Of a stretch of DNA of 64,000 nucleotides, positions 8,705 through 17,343 are shown in pieces. Position 1 is the stretch's first letter, and the number at the start of each line of letters is the position of its first letter. The notes under the pieces were generated by a model, which did no database searches, was not told the DNA's origin, and saw nothing but the letters and a program-made list of their open reading frames with translations. The stretch is from Methylorubrum populi (GTDB taxonomy: Bacteria > Pseudomonadota > Alphaproteobacteria > Rhizobiales > Beijerinckiaceae), in contig JAQIIU010000002.1 in the NCBI GenBank assembly GCA_036946625.1, forward strand, positions 1,290,001 to 1,354,000, written 5' to 3'. A program made the position numbers and the translations under genes.

Positions 8705-9955
8705 TCAGCCTCGGGCGCCCTCCTCCATCTCCCGCACGAAGCGGGCGATGCGCGGCGCGATGACGGAGCGGAAACGCGAGCCGTTGAACACGCCGTAATG
8801 ACCGACCTTCTCCTGAAGGTGGTAGGCCTTGCGGGCGTCGGGCAGGTTGGGCGTCAGGTCGAGGGCGGCCTTGGTCTGGCCGACACCGGAGATGTCGTCG
8901 TTCTCGCCCTCGACGGCGAGGATGGCGCAGCGCCGGATCGCACCGAGATCGACGGGCCGCCCCGCGTGGCGCATGCGGCCCCGCGGCAGGTCGTGGTCGA
9001 CGAACACCGTCTGCACGGTCTGAAGGTAGAACTCCGCCGTCAGGTCCATCACGGCGAGGTACTCGTCGTAGAAGTCGCGGTGCTTCTCCGCCGAGTCGCC
9101 ATCCCCGGTGACGAGGTGGTGGAACATGTCGGTGTGGGCGGTGACGTGCCGGTCGAGATTCATCGCCATGAACCCGGACAGTTGCAGGAAGCCCGGATAG
9201 ACCCGGCGCATCCCCCCCGGATACATCGGCGGCACCACGGTGATGCAGTTCTTCTCGAACCAGCCCATGCCGCGCTCCTGCGCGAGGCAGTTCACCGCGG
9301 TCGGCGAGCGACGGGTATCGATCGGCCCGCCCATCAGGGTCATCGACACCGGCACCGCCCCCGAGCCCTCCGCCTCCATCCGGGCGACGGCCGCGATCAC
9401 CGGCACGGCGGGCTGGCACACCGCCATGACGTGCAGGTCCGGCCCGAGGTCGCGGAACATCGCCTGCAGGTCGTCGATATAGGTGTCGAGGTCGAAGCGG
9501 CCGTCCAGCAGCGGCACCATCCGCGCGTCGGACCAGTCCGTGATGAAGACCCGGTGGTCGGGCAGCATCGCCTCGACGGTGCCGCGCAGGAGCGTCGCGT
9601 AATGGCCCGACATCGGCGCCACGATCAGGAGCTTGGGCTGCGGCTCGGCCGGCCCGCGGTGGAACGCCCGGTCGAAGGCGACGACGCGGCAGAAGGGGCG
9701 CCGCCAGACGATCCGCTCGGTGACCGGCACCGGTTGGCCGTCGATCACCGTGGTGGGCAGGTCGAAGGCCGGCTTGCCGTAGCGGCGGGTCACCCGCTCG
9801 AACATCTGGAGCGCGGCCGCCGTCGAGCGGGCATAGGGGCCGTAGGCGAGCGGATTGCCCGGATTCTCCAGGCTGTGCCGGGCCGCGTCCGCCGCGAGCC
9901 GGGCCGGTGTCAGCATCGCGCGCGCGGCCTCGTACCAGACATACGCCAGATCCAT
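8705..9955 (-). CDS. phaZ: Intracellular polyhydroxyalkanoate (PHB) depolymerase
   Basis: Product of 416 residues with no signal peptide, typical of intracellular PHB depolymerases that mobilise storage granules. The nucleophile region is HVMAVCQPAVPV with Cys near residue 180, as in the Ralstonia PhaZa1 type where Cys replaces the usual lipase Ser. Candidate Asp and His partners lie in VEGENDDISG and EKVGHYGVFNG near the C-terminus. The family is recognised with high confidence along the whole length (PMSGHYATLLRGTV, VFITDWSDAR). It implies the organism makes PHB, as expected for a methylotrophic alphaproteobacterium. It is divergent from the redox kinase gene. Confidence 0.93.
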   Translation of the reverse strand: MDLAYVWYEAARAMLTPARLAADAARHSLENPGNPLAYGPYARSTAAALQMFERVTRRYGKPAFDLPTTVIDGQPVPVTERIVWRRPFCRVVAFDRAFHRGPAEPQPKLLIVAPMSGHYATLLRGTVEAMLPDHRVFITDWSDARMVPLLDGRFDLDTYIDDLQAMFRDLGPDLHVMAVCQPAVPVIAAVARMEAEGSGAVPVSMTLMGGPIDTRRSPTAVNCLAQERGMGWFEKNCITVVPPMYPGGMRRVYPGFLQLSGFMAMNLDRHVTAHTDMFHHLVTGDGDSAEKHRDFYDEYLAVMDLTAEFYLQTVQTVFVDHDLPRGRMRHAGRPVDLGAIRRCAILAVEGENDDISGVGQTKAALDLTPNLPDARKAYHLQEKVGHYGVFNGSRFRSVIAPRIARFVREMEEGARG

Positions 9956-10101
9956 ATCGGCACTCTCCGAGCCTGTTTCCGCCCAGCCGGCTCTAACGGA
10001 TGTTGGCGGCGACGGATTGCGTCAAGTGCGGGGATCGAGACGGAATGTAATCGAGACCGCCCGATGGACGTCCTGCGGCCCGGCCCTATCGTAGCCGCAC
10101 G

Positions 10102-11496
10102 ATGATGGAAGCGGCCCACGAAACCCTGACGCCGACGGGCCGCCACCTGCGGCTCGACACCTTCGTGCGCCTGCGCTGGCTGGCGCTCACCGGCCAGAGC
10201 GCGGCGGTCGTCGGCGCCCAGTTCGGGCTTGGCCTGAACCTGCCCTTCGGCTGGTGCTTCCTCGTCATCGCCGCCTCGTGCTGGCTGAATCTCGGCCTGC
10301 GCATCCGCTTCCCGGCGAGCTACCGCCTGAGCGACGATTCGGCGGCGCTGCTGCTCGGGTTCGACATCATCCAGCTCGCCGGCCTGCTGTTCCTGACCGG
10401 CGGCCTGCAGAACCCGTTCTCGCTGCTGTTCCTCGCCCCCGTCTTGATCTCGGCCACCGCACTGCCGCCGGAGCGCACGCTGGCGCTCGGCCTGCTGGCG
10501 GTGGGCCTCGCGACCCTGCTCGCCCTGGTCCACCGCCCCCTGCCGTGGTTCGCCGACGGGCGGATCGAGCTGCCCTTCCTCTACGTCTCGGGCGTGTGGA
10601 CCGCGATCCTGCTCGGCACCGCGTTCACCGGTGTCTACGCATGGCGGGTGGCGGAAGAAACGCGCCAGCTCGCCCGGGCCCTGGCGGCGACCGAACTCGT
10701 GCTCGCCCGCGAGCAGCACCTGTCGCAGCTCGACGGGCTCGCGGCGGCGGCGGCCCACGAACTCGGCACGCCGCTCGGCACGATCATGGTCGTCGCCAAG
10801 GAGCTGGATCGGCAGCTCGGCCCTACCGCCTCGCCGGCGATCGCCGAGGATCTCGGCCTCCTGCGGGATCAGGTCGATCGCTGCCGCGGCATCCTCTCGA
10901 AGCTCACGTCCATGGGCGAGGAGACCGAGGAGGGCGAGGGCTTCCTCCAGACCGTCACCTTCGGCCACCTGATCGAGGAATTGGTGGCGCCTCAGCGGGC
11001 CCTGGGGATCGCCGTCGCGGTGTCGAAGCAGGGTGAGGGCCCGGAGCCGGTCTGCCGCCGCAATCCGGGCGTGATGTTCGGGCTCGCCAACATCCTCGAC
11101 AACGCGGTCGACTTCGCCGAGGCGAAGGTCGCGGTCGAGGCGCGCTGGAGCGCCGAGCGGGTCTCGCTGTCGATCCGCGACGACGGGCCGGGTTTCCCGA
11201 GCGACGTGCTGCTGCGCGCCGGCGAGCCCTACGTCACGACCCGCGGCCGGGACCGCTCGCGGGGCAGCGACGAGGCGGGCGGCGGCCTCGGGCTCGGACT
11301 GTTCATCGCCAAGACGCTGATCGAGCGCTCCGGGGCGCAACTCCTGCTGTCGAACAGCACCGAGGCCGGGCAGCGCGGGGCACTGGTCCGGGTGAGCTGG
11401 GCGCGTCACATTTTCGAGAGGGAGGCGATCGCGCCCCATCGCGTTGCGCACAATTCTCTGCGACCCCTGACGGAGCGCGATGCCGCACCCATATAA
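10102..11496 (+). CDS. regB: RegB/PrrB/ActS-type redox-responsive sensor histidine kinase
   Basis: Product of 464 residues. It has about six membrane segments in residues 25-180, with the quinone/redox box GGLQNPFSL at about 100-108. The H-box AAAAHELGTPLGTIMV places the phospho-acceptor His at about 219. A Cys at about 261 (RDQVDRCRGILSK) matches the redox-active Cys described for RegB. The N-box (GLANILDNAVDF) and G-boxes (DDGPGF, GGGLGLGLFIAKTL) are intact. RegB kinases sense oxygen or quinone state and signal to RegA, encoded 9 bp downstream. An ATGATG gives two adjacent starts. Confidence 0.93.
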   Translation: MMEAAHETLTPTGRHLRLDTFVRLRWLALTGQSAAVVGAQFGLGLNLPFGWCFLVIAASCWLNLGLRIRFPASYRLSDDSAALLLGFDIIQLAGLLFLTGGLQNPFSLLFLAPVLISATALPPERTLALGLLAVGLATLLALVHRPLPWFADGRIELPFLYVSGVWTAILLGTAFTGVYAWRVAEETRQLARALAATELVLAREQHLSQLDGLAAAAAHELGTPLGTIMVVAKELDRQLGPTASPAIAEDLGLLRDQVDRCRGILSKLTSMGEETEEGEGFLQTVTFGHLIEELVAPQRALGIAVAVSKQGEGPEPVCRRNPGVMFGLANILDNAVDFAEAKVAVEARWSAERVSLSIRDDGPGFPSDVLLRAGEPYVTTRGRDRSRGSDEAGGGLGLGLFIAKTLIERSGAQLLLSNSTEAGQRGALVRVSWARHIFEREAIAPHRVAHNSLRPLTERDAAPI

Positions 11497-11505
11497 TGCA
11501 CACGG

Positions 11506-12135
11506 ATGACACGAACCGACGAGGAGCGCCGCATGCTGACGCAGAGTGGGACGACGGTGCCGGGCTCGGACACCGCCTTTCTTTCCGATGCCGATCCCCT
11601 GGCTGCCTTCAGCGATCGCAGCCTGCTGATCGTCGACGACGACAAGCCGTTCTCGACCCGCCTCGCCCGGGCGATGGAGACGCGCGGCTACGAGGTTCAC
11701 GTGGCCGAGAGCGTCAGCGAGGGCGTCGCGGCCGTGGAGGCCAAGGCGCCGGCCTTCGCCGTGATCGACATGCGGCTCGGCGACGGCAACGGACTCGACG
11801 TGATCGCTCGCCTGAAGGAGCGCCGGCCCGAGGCTCGCGGCGTGATCCTGACCGGCTACGGCAACATCGCCACCGCGGTCACGGCGGTGAAGCTCGGCGC
11901 CTTCGACTACCTCGCCAAGCCGGCGGATGCCGACGAGATCCACGGCACGCTGATGGCGCAACCGGGCGAGCGGGCCGACCCGCCCGAGAACCCGATGTCC
12001 GCCGACCGTGTGCGCTGGGAGCATATCCAGCGCGTCTACGAGCTGTGCGGGCGCAACGTCTCCGAGACCGCCCGCCGCCTCAACATGCACCGCCGGACGC
12101 TTCAGCGCATCCTCGCCAAGCGGGCTCCGCGCTGA
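11506..12135 (+). CDS. regA: RegA/PrrA/ActR-type response regulator
   Basis: Product of 209 residues. The receiver domain begins SLLIVDDDKPFSTRL, with the phospho-acceptor Asp at about 88 in FAVIDMRLGDGNGL, then VILTGYGNIATAV and FDYLAKP. After a proline-containing linker a Fis-type helix-turn-helix (RVYELCGRNVSETARRLNM, HRRTLQRILAKR) closes the protein. This compact architecture without an AAA+ domain is diagnostic of the RegA family, global regulators of energy metabolism. ATG 11533 is an alternative start. It forms an operon with regB and ends at a strong terminator 24 bp downstream. Confidence 0.93.
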   Translation: MTRTDEERRMLTQSGTTVPGSDTAFLSDADPLAAFSDRSLLIVDDDKPFSTRLARAMETRGYEVHVAESVSEGVAAVEAKAPAFAVIDMRLGDGNGLDVIARLKERRPEARGVILTGYGNIATAVTAVKLGAFDYLAKPADADEIHGTLMAQPGERADPPENPMSADRVRWEHIQRVYELCGRNVSETARRLNMHRRTLQRILAKRAPR

Positions 12136-12158
12136 GCGCGATTCGGACCGTGGGGCTC

Positions 12159-12190
12159 AAGGTCGGCGAACCGCTTCGCCGACCTTTTAT
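12159..12190 (+). terminator. Intrinsic terminator after regBA
   Basis: A perfect 12-bp stem (AAGGTCGGCGAA, loop CCGC, TTCGCCGACCTT) is followed by TTAT, 24 bp after the regA stop. It is a textbook rho-independent terminator. Confidence 0.85.
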
Positions 12191-12385
12191 CATGCAAAGC
12201 CCGAATGGGCTGCATGTCGCCGAAGATGATCCAACTTCAGCGATCAAAGCAACCTCATCGAACAGACCAACCCGAATCGTCCACTCTTGTGAACCGGATG
12301 ATGGGGCCTGCCGTGCTTCGAGCGGTTGCATGGGACGCCACCCTCGGGCTAGTTCAGCCGCGAGGGGTGTAAAAGGCTTGGGCGT

Positions 12386-12610
12386 ATGCGGAACCTCGTC
12401 ACGATACTCGGCCTGATGGTGCTGGTCGGCACGGAAGTGTTCGCGGCGGCCATTGCCGCCGGCTGGGCCCTCGCGGGCCTGCTCGATCTCGGCGACCGCG
12501 TCGGGCATGTGCTGATGGGGCTGTTCAGCCTCGTCGCCGCCTGGATCATGCTTCAACTCTGGCGCCGCGCCACCGAGGCGGAACCGATCGGCTCGGCCCG
12601 GCACCGGTAA
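12386..12610 (+). CDS. Small two-helix membrane protein
   Basis: Product of 74 residues that is almost entirely two hydrophobic helices (LVTILGLMVLVGTEVFAAAI and VLMGLFSLVAAWIMLQLW) with a short charged tail. No domain was recognised. It stands alone between the regA terminator and purS. Coding is supported by the clear hydrophobic pattern and by the lack of anything better on either strand. Function is unknown. Confidence 0.6.
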   Translation: MRNLVTILGLMVLVGTEVFAAAIAAGWALAGLLDLGDRVGHVLMGLFSLVAAWIMLQLWRRATEAEPIGSARHR

Positions 12611-12804
12611 AAAATCGTCCCATCCGATGATGTGTTCTCACGAATCCGCGATAAACGTCATCCATCGGCGGGTCGCATGCCGCTGACGTCCGGGCGGCAC
12701 CGCTGTGTCCGGGCTCCCTGTACGGAATCGAGAGCGGATCTCTTCTGTTTCGGCATCGCTGCCAGGTCGATGCATCCGTCCGCCCTCCTGAACGAGTGCT
12801 TGTC

Positions 12805-13044
12805 ATGAAAGCCCGCATCGTCGTCACCTTGAAGACCGGCGTCCTCGATCCGCAGGGGAAGGCGATCGAGGCGGCTCTGAAGTCGTTCGGGATCCAGGAG
12901 ATTTCGGGCGTGCGCCAGGGCAAGGTGTTCGATCTGGAGATCGCCTCCGAGGATCGCGAACAGGCCGAGGCGACGCTGAAGGCGGCCTGCGAGAAGCTGC
13001 TCGCGAACATCGTGGTCGAGAACTACACCGTCGAGATCGCCTGA
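12805..13044 (+). CDS. purS: Phosphoribosylformylglycinamidine synthase, PurS subunit
   Basis: Product of 79 residues (MKARIVVTLKTGVLDPQGKA...). It matches the small PurS bridging subunit of the three-part FGAM synthase, with KSFGIQEISGVRQGKVFDLE in the middle and LLANIVVENYTVEI at the end. PurS links PurL and PurQ and helps pass ammonia. A GTG at 12796 is in frame, but ATG 12805 gives the family N-terminus. The TGA overlaps the purQ ATG by one base, so the two are translationally coupled. purL is not in the window. Confidence 0.95.
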   Translation: MKARIVVTLKTGVLDPQGKAIEAALKSFGIQEISGVRQGKVFDLEIASEDREQAEATLKAACEKLLANIVVENYTVEIA

Positions 13045-13724
13045 TGCGCGCCGCCGTCGTCGTCTTCCCAGGCTCGAATCGCGACGGCGACGTGGCCCGT
13101 GCACTTCGCCGCTCGGGCGCGGAGGTCGTCAGCGTCTGGCACGCCGATACCGAGCTGCCCGCCGGCACCGACCTCGCCGTGGTGCCGGGCGGCTTCTCCT
13201 ACGGAGATTACCTGCGCTGCGGCGCCATTGCCGGCCGTGCCGCCGCGATGGACGCGGTGCGGGCGCATGCCGCGCGGGGCGGTCTCGTGCTCGGCATCTG
13301 CAACGGCTTCCAGATCCTGTGCGAATCGGGCCTGCTGCCCGGCGTGCTGATGCGCAACGTGAACCGCCGCTTCATCTGCCACCGGCAGTTCCTGCGGGTC
13401 GAGCGCGCCGACACCCGCTTCACCTCGGCCTACGCCGAGGGGCAGGTCATCGACGTCTGCGTGGCGCATGGCGAGGGCAACTACTTCGCCGATTCCGACA
13501 CGGTCGCCCGGCTGGAGGCTGAGGGCCGGGTGGCCTTCCGCTACTGCGATGCCGACGGCGCCCTGACCGAGGACGCCAACCGCAACGGCTCGCTCAATTC
13601 CATCGCCGGGATCTATTCCGAGCGGCGCAACGTGCTCGGCATGATGCCGCACCCGGAGAACTTCGTGGACGGGCTCGCCGGCGGCACCGACGGCAAGGGC
13701 CTGTTTGACAGTCTTGCCGCTTGA
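13044..13724 (+). CDS. purQ: Phosphoribosylformylglycinamidine synthase, PurQ glutaminase subunit
   Basis: Class I glutamine amidotransferase of 226 residues that feeds ammonia to PurL in purine synthesis. The N-terminal AAVVVFPGSNRDGD and GGFSYGDYLRCGAIA are PurQ signatures. The nucleophile Cys lies in LGICNGFQILCESG and the His/Glu pair in MMPHPENF near the C-terminus. The length is normal. It is coupled to purS by a 1-nt overlap. No T-rich hairpin was seen directly after it before the convergent DUF1508-like gene. Confidence 0.96.
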   Translation: MRAAVVVFPGSNRDGDVARALRRSGAEVVSVWHADTELPAGTDLAVVPGGFSYGDYLRCGAIAGRAAAMDAVRAHAARGGLVLGICNGFQILCESGLLPGVLMRNVNRRFICHRQFLRVERADTRFTSAYAEGQVIDVCVAHGEGNYFADSDTVARLEAEGRVAFRYCDADGALTEDANRNGSLNSIAGIYSERRNVLGMMPHPENFVDGLAGGTDGKGLFDSLAA

Positions 13725-13762
13725 TCGACAAGCGGCAAGACCGCACGTCCGACTTCGTCGAC

Positions 13763-13945
13763 TCAACGCGGATCGCACATCATCCCGTTACGCCGCGCAT
13801 TCGCAATGCAATCGGATTTGTCGACGTAGCTTTCCGTGGATGCGCCGACGATCTTACCATTCCGAGATGTGCGCCGCCAACGCCATTGACTGCCCGACTC
13901 ATCGATTTCCCACTTGTCACCGCGCGAATCGGTGCAGGAACTCAT
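13763..13945 (-). CDS. Small DUF1508 (YegP-like) protein
   Basis: Product of 60 residues: the core QWRWRRTSRNGKIVGASTES and the following ESYVDKSDCIANARR match one repeat of the YegP/DUF1508 fold by eye. A good ribosome-binding site (GGAGGAAAG) precedes the ATG. The gene lies in a conspicuously AT-rich pocket (about 13.75-14.1 kb) between purQ and apt. That, with its small size, suggests recent acquisition or an accessory role. DUF1508 proteins are poorly characterised. Confidence 0.7.
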   Translation of the reverse strand: MSSCTDSRGDKWEIDESGSQWRWRRTSRNGKIVGASTESYVDKSDCIANARRNGMMCDPR

Positions 13946-14091
13946 TTCTTTCCTCCCACTTCAGGTTGGGACGGAAAGCATCGTACTCTGCTTAATTTGT
14001 GATATTTATTTTTCTGTGGATAAATCACTAAATAACAGCAAATATTGATGTATTATGGCCAAGCTTAAAAATTTCCAATTCTTATCTAATA

Positions 14092-14117
14092 CCGTTTCCG
14101 ATCGATCGGAAACGGTC
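14092..14117 (-). terminator. 26-bp perfect palindrome after apt
   Basis: Two 13-nt arms, ACCGTTTCCGATC and its complement, meet without a loop immediately after the apt stop. On the minus strand they run into an AT-rich tract. It probably acts as the apt terminator. Nineteen bases of the same core recur at about 20536-20554, so it may be part of a repeat family. Confidence 0.55.
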
Positions 14118-14663
14118 TCAGTGTCCCTCGAACTCCATCAGCGTGCGCACGGTGACGCCGAGGTCGCGCAGGCGCTGGGCGCCGCCGATCTCCGGCAAGT
14201 CGATGACGAAGCAGGCGGCCACCACCTCGGCGCCGAGCCGGCGCAGCAGGTCCACCGCCGCCGTGGCGGTGCCGCCGGTGGCGATCAGATCGTCCACCAG
14301 GATCACCCGGTCGCCCGGCTTGATCGCATCGACGTGGATCTCGATCTCATCGGTGCCGTATTCCAGGGCGTAGGCCGTCGAGACGGTCTTGTGGGGCAGC
14401 TTGCCCTTCTTGCGGATCGGCACGAAGCCCGACGAGAGCTGGTGCGCCACCGCGCCGCCGAGGATGAAGCCGCGCGCCTCGATGCCCGCGACCTGATCGA
14501 TCCGCCCGCCCGCGAAGGGATGCACCAGCGAATCGACCGCCCGGCGGAACGAGCGCGGGTCGCTGAGCAGGGTGGTGATGTCGCGAAAGACGATGCCCGG
14601 CTTCGGGTAGTCGGGAATCGAACGGATCGAGTCCTTCAGGGCGGAGTGGCGGCGGGCTTCCAT
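14118..14663 (-). CDS. apt: Adenine phosphoribosyltransferase
   Basis: Purine salvage enzyme converting adenine and PRPP to AMP; 181 residues. The N-terminus reads [20 protein letters not shown], followed by [16 protein letters not shown]. The PRPP-binding loop is [20 protein letters not shown]. The fold and length are typical. It is followed at once by a 26-bp palindrome. The upstream IMPase-family gene, same strand, ends 73 bp before the start, so an independent promoter is possible. Confidence 0.95.
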   Translation of the reverse strand: MEARRHSALKDSIRSIPDYPKPGIVFRDITTLLSDPRSFRRAVDSLVHPFAGGRIDQVAGIEARGFILGGAVAHQLSSGFVPIRKKGKLPHKTVSTAYALEYGTDEIEIHVDAIKPGDRVILVDDLIATGGTATAAVDLLRRLGAEVVAACFVIDLPEIGGAQRLRDLGVTVRTLMEFEGH

Positions 14664-14736
14664 GCGGCGGGCTCGTTCTCTGTGGATGCGCGGCGGTTAC
14701 AGCAGGCGGGCGGGCACGAGGTCATCCCCCCGGCGC

Positions 14737-15531
14737 TTACGCGGCGGCCTTGCGCAGCAGGCCGATCAGCTCACGGTGGAGCCCTTCGTTGCCGCAGGCG
14801 ATGGAGCGGGCGGCGAGCGGCTCGGCGCCGCCATCGGCGCTGGTGACGAAGCCGCCGGCCTCGCGCACGAGGATGATGCCGGCCGCGATGTCCCAGGTCT
14901 GGAGGTCGCGTTCCCAGTACAGGTCGGTCCGGCCGCAGGCGACATAGGCGAGGTCGAGCGCCGCCGAACCGAAGCGGCGGGTGCCGCCGGAGACCGCCAT
15001 CACCGCGGCGACCTCCTTGAGCAGCCGGCCGTGGCTGCCGCGGCCGAGATAGGGCGTGCCGTAGGCGACCAGTGCGTCGGCGAAATCCTGGCGTCCGGAG
15101 ACGCGCAGGCGACGGTTGTTGAGGAAGGCGCCCTTGCCGCGCTCGGCGATGAACAGCTCGTCCTTGGCCGGATCGTAGATCACGCCGGCGACGATCTGGC
15201 CGTCGCGCTCCAGCCCGACCGAGATCGCGAAATGCGGGATGCCGTGCAGGAAGTTGGTGGTGCCGTCGAGGGGATCGACGTGCCAGGTGTGGCTCCGGTC
15301 GGTGCCCTCGATGTTCCCGCTCTCCTCCATGACGAGGCCGTAGCCGGGCCGGGCCTTCATCAGCGCGTCGCGCAGGACTTCCTCCGCCTTCCTGTCGGCG
15401 GCCGAGACGAAGTTGCCGGGCCCCTTGCGGGAGACCTGGAGGTTCTCGATCTCGCCGAAGTCGCGCTTGAGGCCGCGGGCGGCCTTGCGCACGGCGTCGA
15501 CCATGACGGTCATGAGGGGGGAGTTGATCAT
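14737..15531 (-). CDS. Inositol monophosphatase family protein
   Basis: Product of 264 residues from ATG 15531 (MINSPLMTVMVDAVRKAARG), the SuhB-like N-terminus; a longer frame to 15678 lacks family similarity. Metal and phosphate motifs are present: VMEESGNIEG, HVDPLDGTTNFLHGIPHFA and LQTWDIAAGIILVREAGG. Members dephosphorylate inositol or related sugar phosphates, and E. coli SuhB also acts in rRNA transcription. Which role applies here cannot be decided. It follows thiE on the minus strand after about 120 bp. Confidence 0.92.
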   Translation of the reverse strand: MINSPLMTVMVDAVRKAARGLKRDFGEIENLQVSRKGPGNFVSAADRKAEEVLRDALMKARPGYGLVMEESGNIEGTDRSHTWHVDPLDGTTNFLHGIPHFAISVGLERDGQIVAGVIYDPAKDELFIAERGKGAFLNNRRLRVSGRQDFADALVAYGTPYLGRGSHGRLLKEVAAVMAVSGGTRRFGSAALDLAYVACGRTDLYWERDLQTWDIAAGIILVREAGGFVTSADGGAEPLAARSIACGNEGLHRELIGLLRKAAA

Positions 15532-15649
15532 GCGGTTCGGCTCGAAGCCCCCGAGGGAGCCTTGCTTGAAGAGAAATCCGCCTGCGCTTCTATACGCCTC
15601 GCGCCGCAGCGCCAGAGGCGATCGCGCAAGGCCGATATCCGAAAGAGGG

Positions 15650-16306
15650 TCAGAAGACGGGGCGTTCGCGGGCTGCACCGCTCAGGGCGGCGAGAATTCG
15701 GGCGCTCTCGCCTCCCGGGTCCGGGGCACGCATCACGCCGCCCATCACCGCCACACCCGCCGCTCCCGCTTCGCGGCAGGCGCGGGCGTTGTCCGCGTCG
15801 ATCCCGCCGAGGGCGAAGACCGGGAGGCGGGAGGCGCAGGCCGTGCGCAGGGCCGCGAGGCCGAGGGCCGGCCCGTAGCCGGGCTTGCTGGCGGTCGGAA
15901 AGATCGGGCTCAGGGTGACGTAGTCGGCGCCGGCCTCGGCAGCGGCCGCGACTTCTGCGGGGGAATGGGCCGAGACCCCGACCAGACCGGCGCCGAGCCG
16001 GCTGCGCGCCGCGCGGATGCCGTCGAGGCCCGCCGACCCCGGCAGGTGCACGCCCTGCGCACCGGCCTCGACGGCAAGCTCCGCCGCCCCGCCGACGACG
16101 AGGGTGCCGCCGACGGGCCGCAGGAGATCGGCGAGCGTTCGGGCGAGATCCCGCCGCGCCTCACGGTCGAGATCGCGGTCGCGCAGCCAGACGAAACGGG
16201 CACCGCCCGCCACCGCCGCCCGGACGGTCTCGGCCAGCGGCCGGGCCGCGCCGTGCCGGTCGGTGACGACGAGGAGGGGCGGCAGCGGTGCGGCGCCCGG
16301 CCTCAA
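15650..16306 (-). CDS. thiE: Thiamine phosphate synthase
   Basis: Joins HMP-PP and thiazole phosphate to make thiamine phosphate. The 218-residue product has [66 protein letters not shown] and [15 protein letters not shown], the normal TIM-barrel motifs. No ATG or GTG fits before the conserved start. A TTG at 16306-16304 overlaps the thiG TGA as TTGA and is in frame, so it is taken as the initiator. Last gene of the thiO-S-G-E operon. Confidence 0.88.
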   Translation of the reverse strand: MRPGAAPLPPLLVVTDRHGAARPLAETVRAAVAGGARFVWLRDRDLDREARRDLARTLADLLRPVGGTLVVGGAAELAVEAGAQGVHLPGSAGLDGIRAARSRLGAGLVGVSAHSPAEVAAAAEAGADYVTLSPIFPTASKPGYGPALGLAALRTACASRLPVFALGGIDADNARACREAGAAGVAVMGGVMRAPDPGGESARILAALSGAARERPVF

Positions 16307-17127
16307 GAGCCGACGAGGCCGAGCTGCGGGCTCGACGGCTCGGCCCGGCCCCGGCGCGGGATGCGCCCGGCGAGATGGGCGAGGCGGCCCGCCTCGACCG
16401 CGTGGCGCATGGCGGCGCCCATCCGCACCGGATCGTCGGCCCTGGCGACCGCGGTGTTGACGAGGCAGGCGGCAGCCCCGAGCTCCATGGCGATCACCGC
16501 ATCGGAGGCGGTGCCGATGCCGGCATCGACGATCACCGGTACCCTGGCGCGACGGCAGATCAGTTCGAGATTGGCCGGGTTGGCGATGCCCATGCCGGAG
16601 CCGATCAGCGAGCCCATCGGCATCACCGCGGCGCAGCCGAGATCGGCCAGGCGCTCGCAGACGACGGGATCGTCGTTGCAGTAGGGCAGCACGGTGAAGC
16701 CGTCGTCCACCAAGTGGCGGCAGGCTTCGAGCAGCTCGGCGACATCGGGGTAGAGCGTCTCGCGGTCGCCAATCACCTCGACCTTGATCCAGCCGGTCCC
16801 GAGCGCCTCGCGGGCGAGTTCGGCGGTCATGATCGCGTCGCGCGCGGTCTCGCAGCCGGCGGTGTTGGGCAGGAAGCGCGCGCCCTTCAGCTTCTGGAAG
16901 GTGTCCGAGCCGTGGCCCCCGAGCGAGACCCGGCGGATCGAGGCGGTGACGACGTCGGCGCCGGAGGCGCGCACCGCCTGGGCCATGATCTCCTGGCTCG
17001 GATAGCCGGCGGTGCCGATGAACAGGCGCGAGGCGAGCCGCACGCCGGCGATCTCCAGCGCGTCGTCCGCCGCCTCGGCCGGCGCGGCATCCGGCGCCGG
17101 CGCCAGGGTGGTGTCGTGATGGTTCAT
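16303..17127 (-). CDS. thiG: Thiazole synthase
   Basis: Forms the thiazole ring of thiamine from deoxyxylulose phosphate, dehydroglycine and ThiS-thiocarboxylate. Product of 274 residues. Motifs include [63 protein letters not shown] and [20 protein letters not shown]; the Lys of IKVEVIG is the Schiff-base residue in the family. An Ala/Asp-rich N-terminal extension of about 25 residues precedes the core. It lies 3 bp downstream of thiS and overlaps the thiE start. Confidence 0.96.
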   Translation of the reverse strand: MNHHDTTLAPAPDAAPAEAADDALEIAGVRLASRLFIGTAGYPSQEIMAQAVRASGADVVTASIRRVSLGGHGSDTFQKLKGARFLPNTAGCETARDAIMTAELAREALGTGWIKVEVIGDRETLYPDVAELLEACRHLVDDGFTVLPYCNDDPVVCERLADLGCAAVMPMGSLIGSGMGIANPANLELICRRARVPVIVDAGIGTASDAVIAMELGAAACLVNTAVARADDPVRMGAAMRHAVEAGRLAHLAGRIPRRGRAEPSSPQLGLVGS

Positions 17128-17130
17128 GGG

Positions 17131-17343
17131 TCAGCCTCCCTGCATGGCGCGGACGATCTCGATGCGGTCGCCCTCGTTGAGCGCGGTCTCGGGCCAAGCG
17201 CTCCGGCGCACGACGCGTCCGTTGACGGCGATGGCGATGCCTTCGGGGCTCTCGATGCCCCGCGCCTCGGCCTCGGCGGCGAACAGGGCGGCGAGGTCGT
17301 CGGCCTCGTGCTCGCAGGGCGCTCCGTTGACGGTCAGTCTCAT
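17131..17343 (-). CDS. thiS: Sulfur carrier protein ThiS
   Basis: Product of 70 residues with a ubiquitin-like fold, beginning MRLTVNGAPCEHEADDLAAL and ending IVRAMQGG. The C-terminal Gly-Gly is the site that is adenylated and converted to thiocarboxylate. AVNGRVVRRSAWPETALNEG is a typical ThiS centre. The start overlaps the thiO stop by 4 nt. The adenylating partner (ThiF/MoeB) is not in this window. Confidence 0.95.
   Translation of the reverse strand: MRLTVNGAPCEHEADDLAALFAAEAEARGIESPEGIAIAVNGRVVRRSAWPETALNEGDRIEIVRAMQGG

Noticed and set aside
9910..12090. A 726-codon minus-strand frame opposite regB/regA
   Set aside because: The plus-strand kinase and regulator have complete motif sets, whereas this frame has none and ends in low-complexity His/Arg/Asp sequence.
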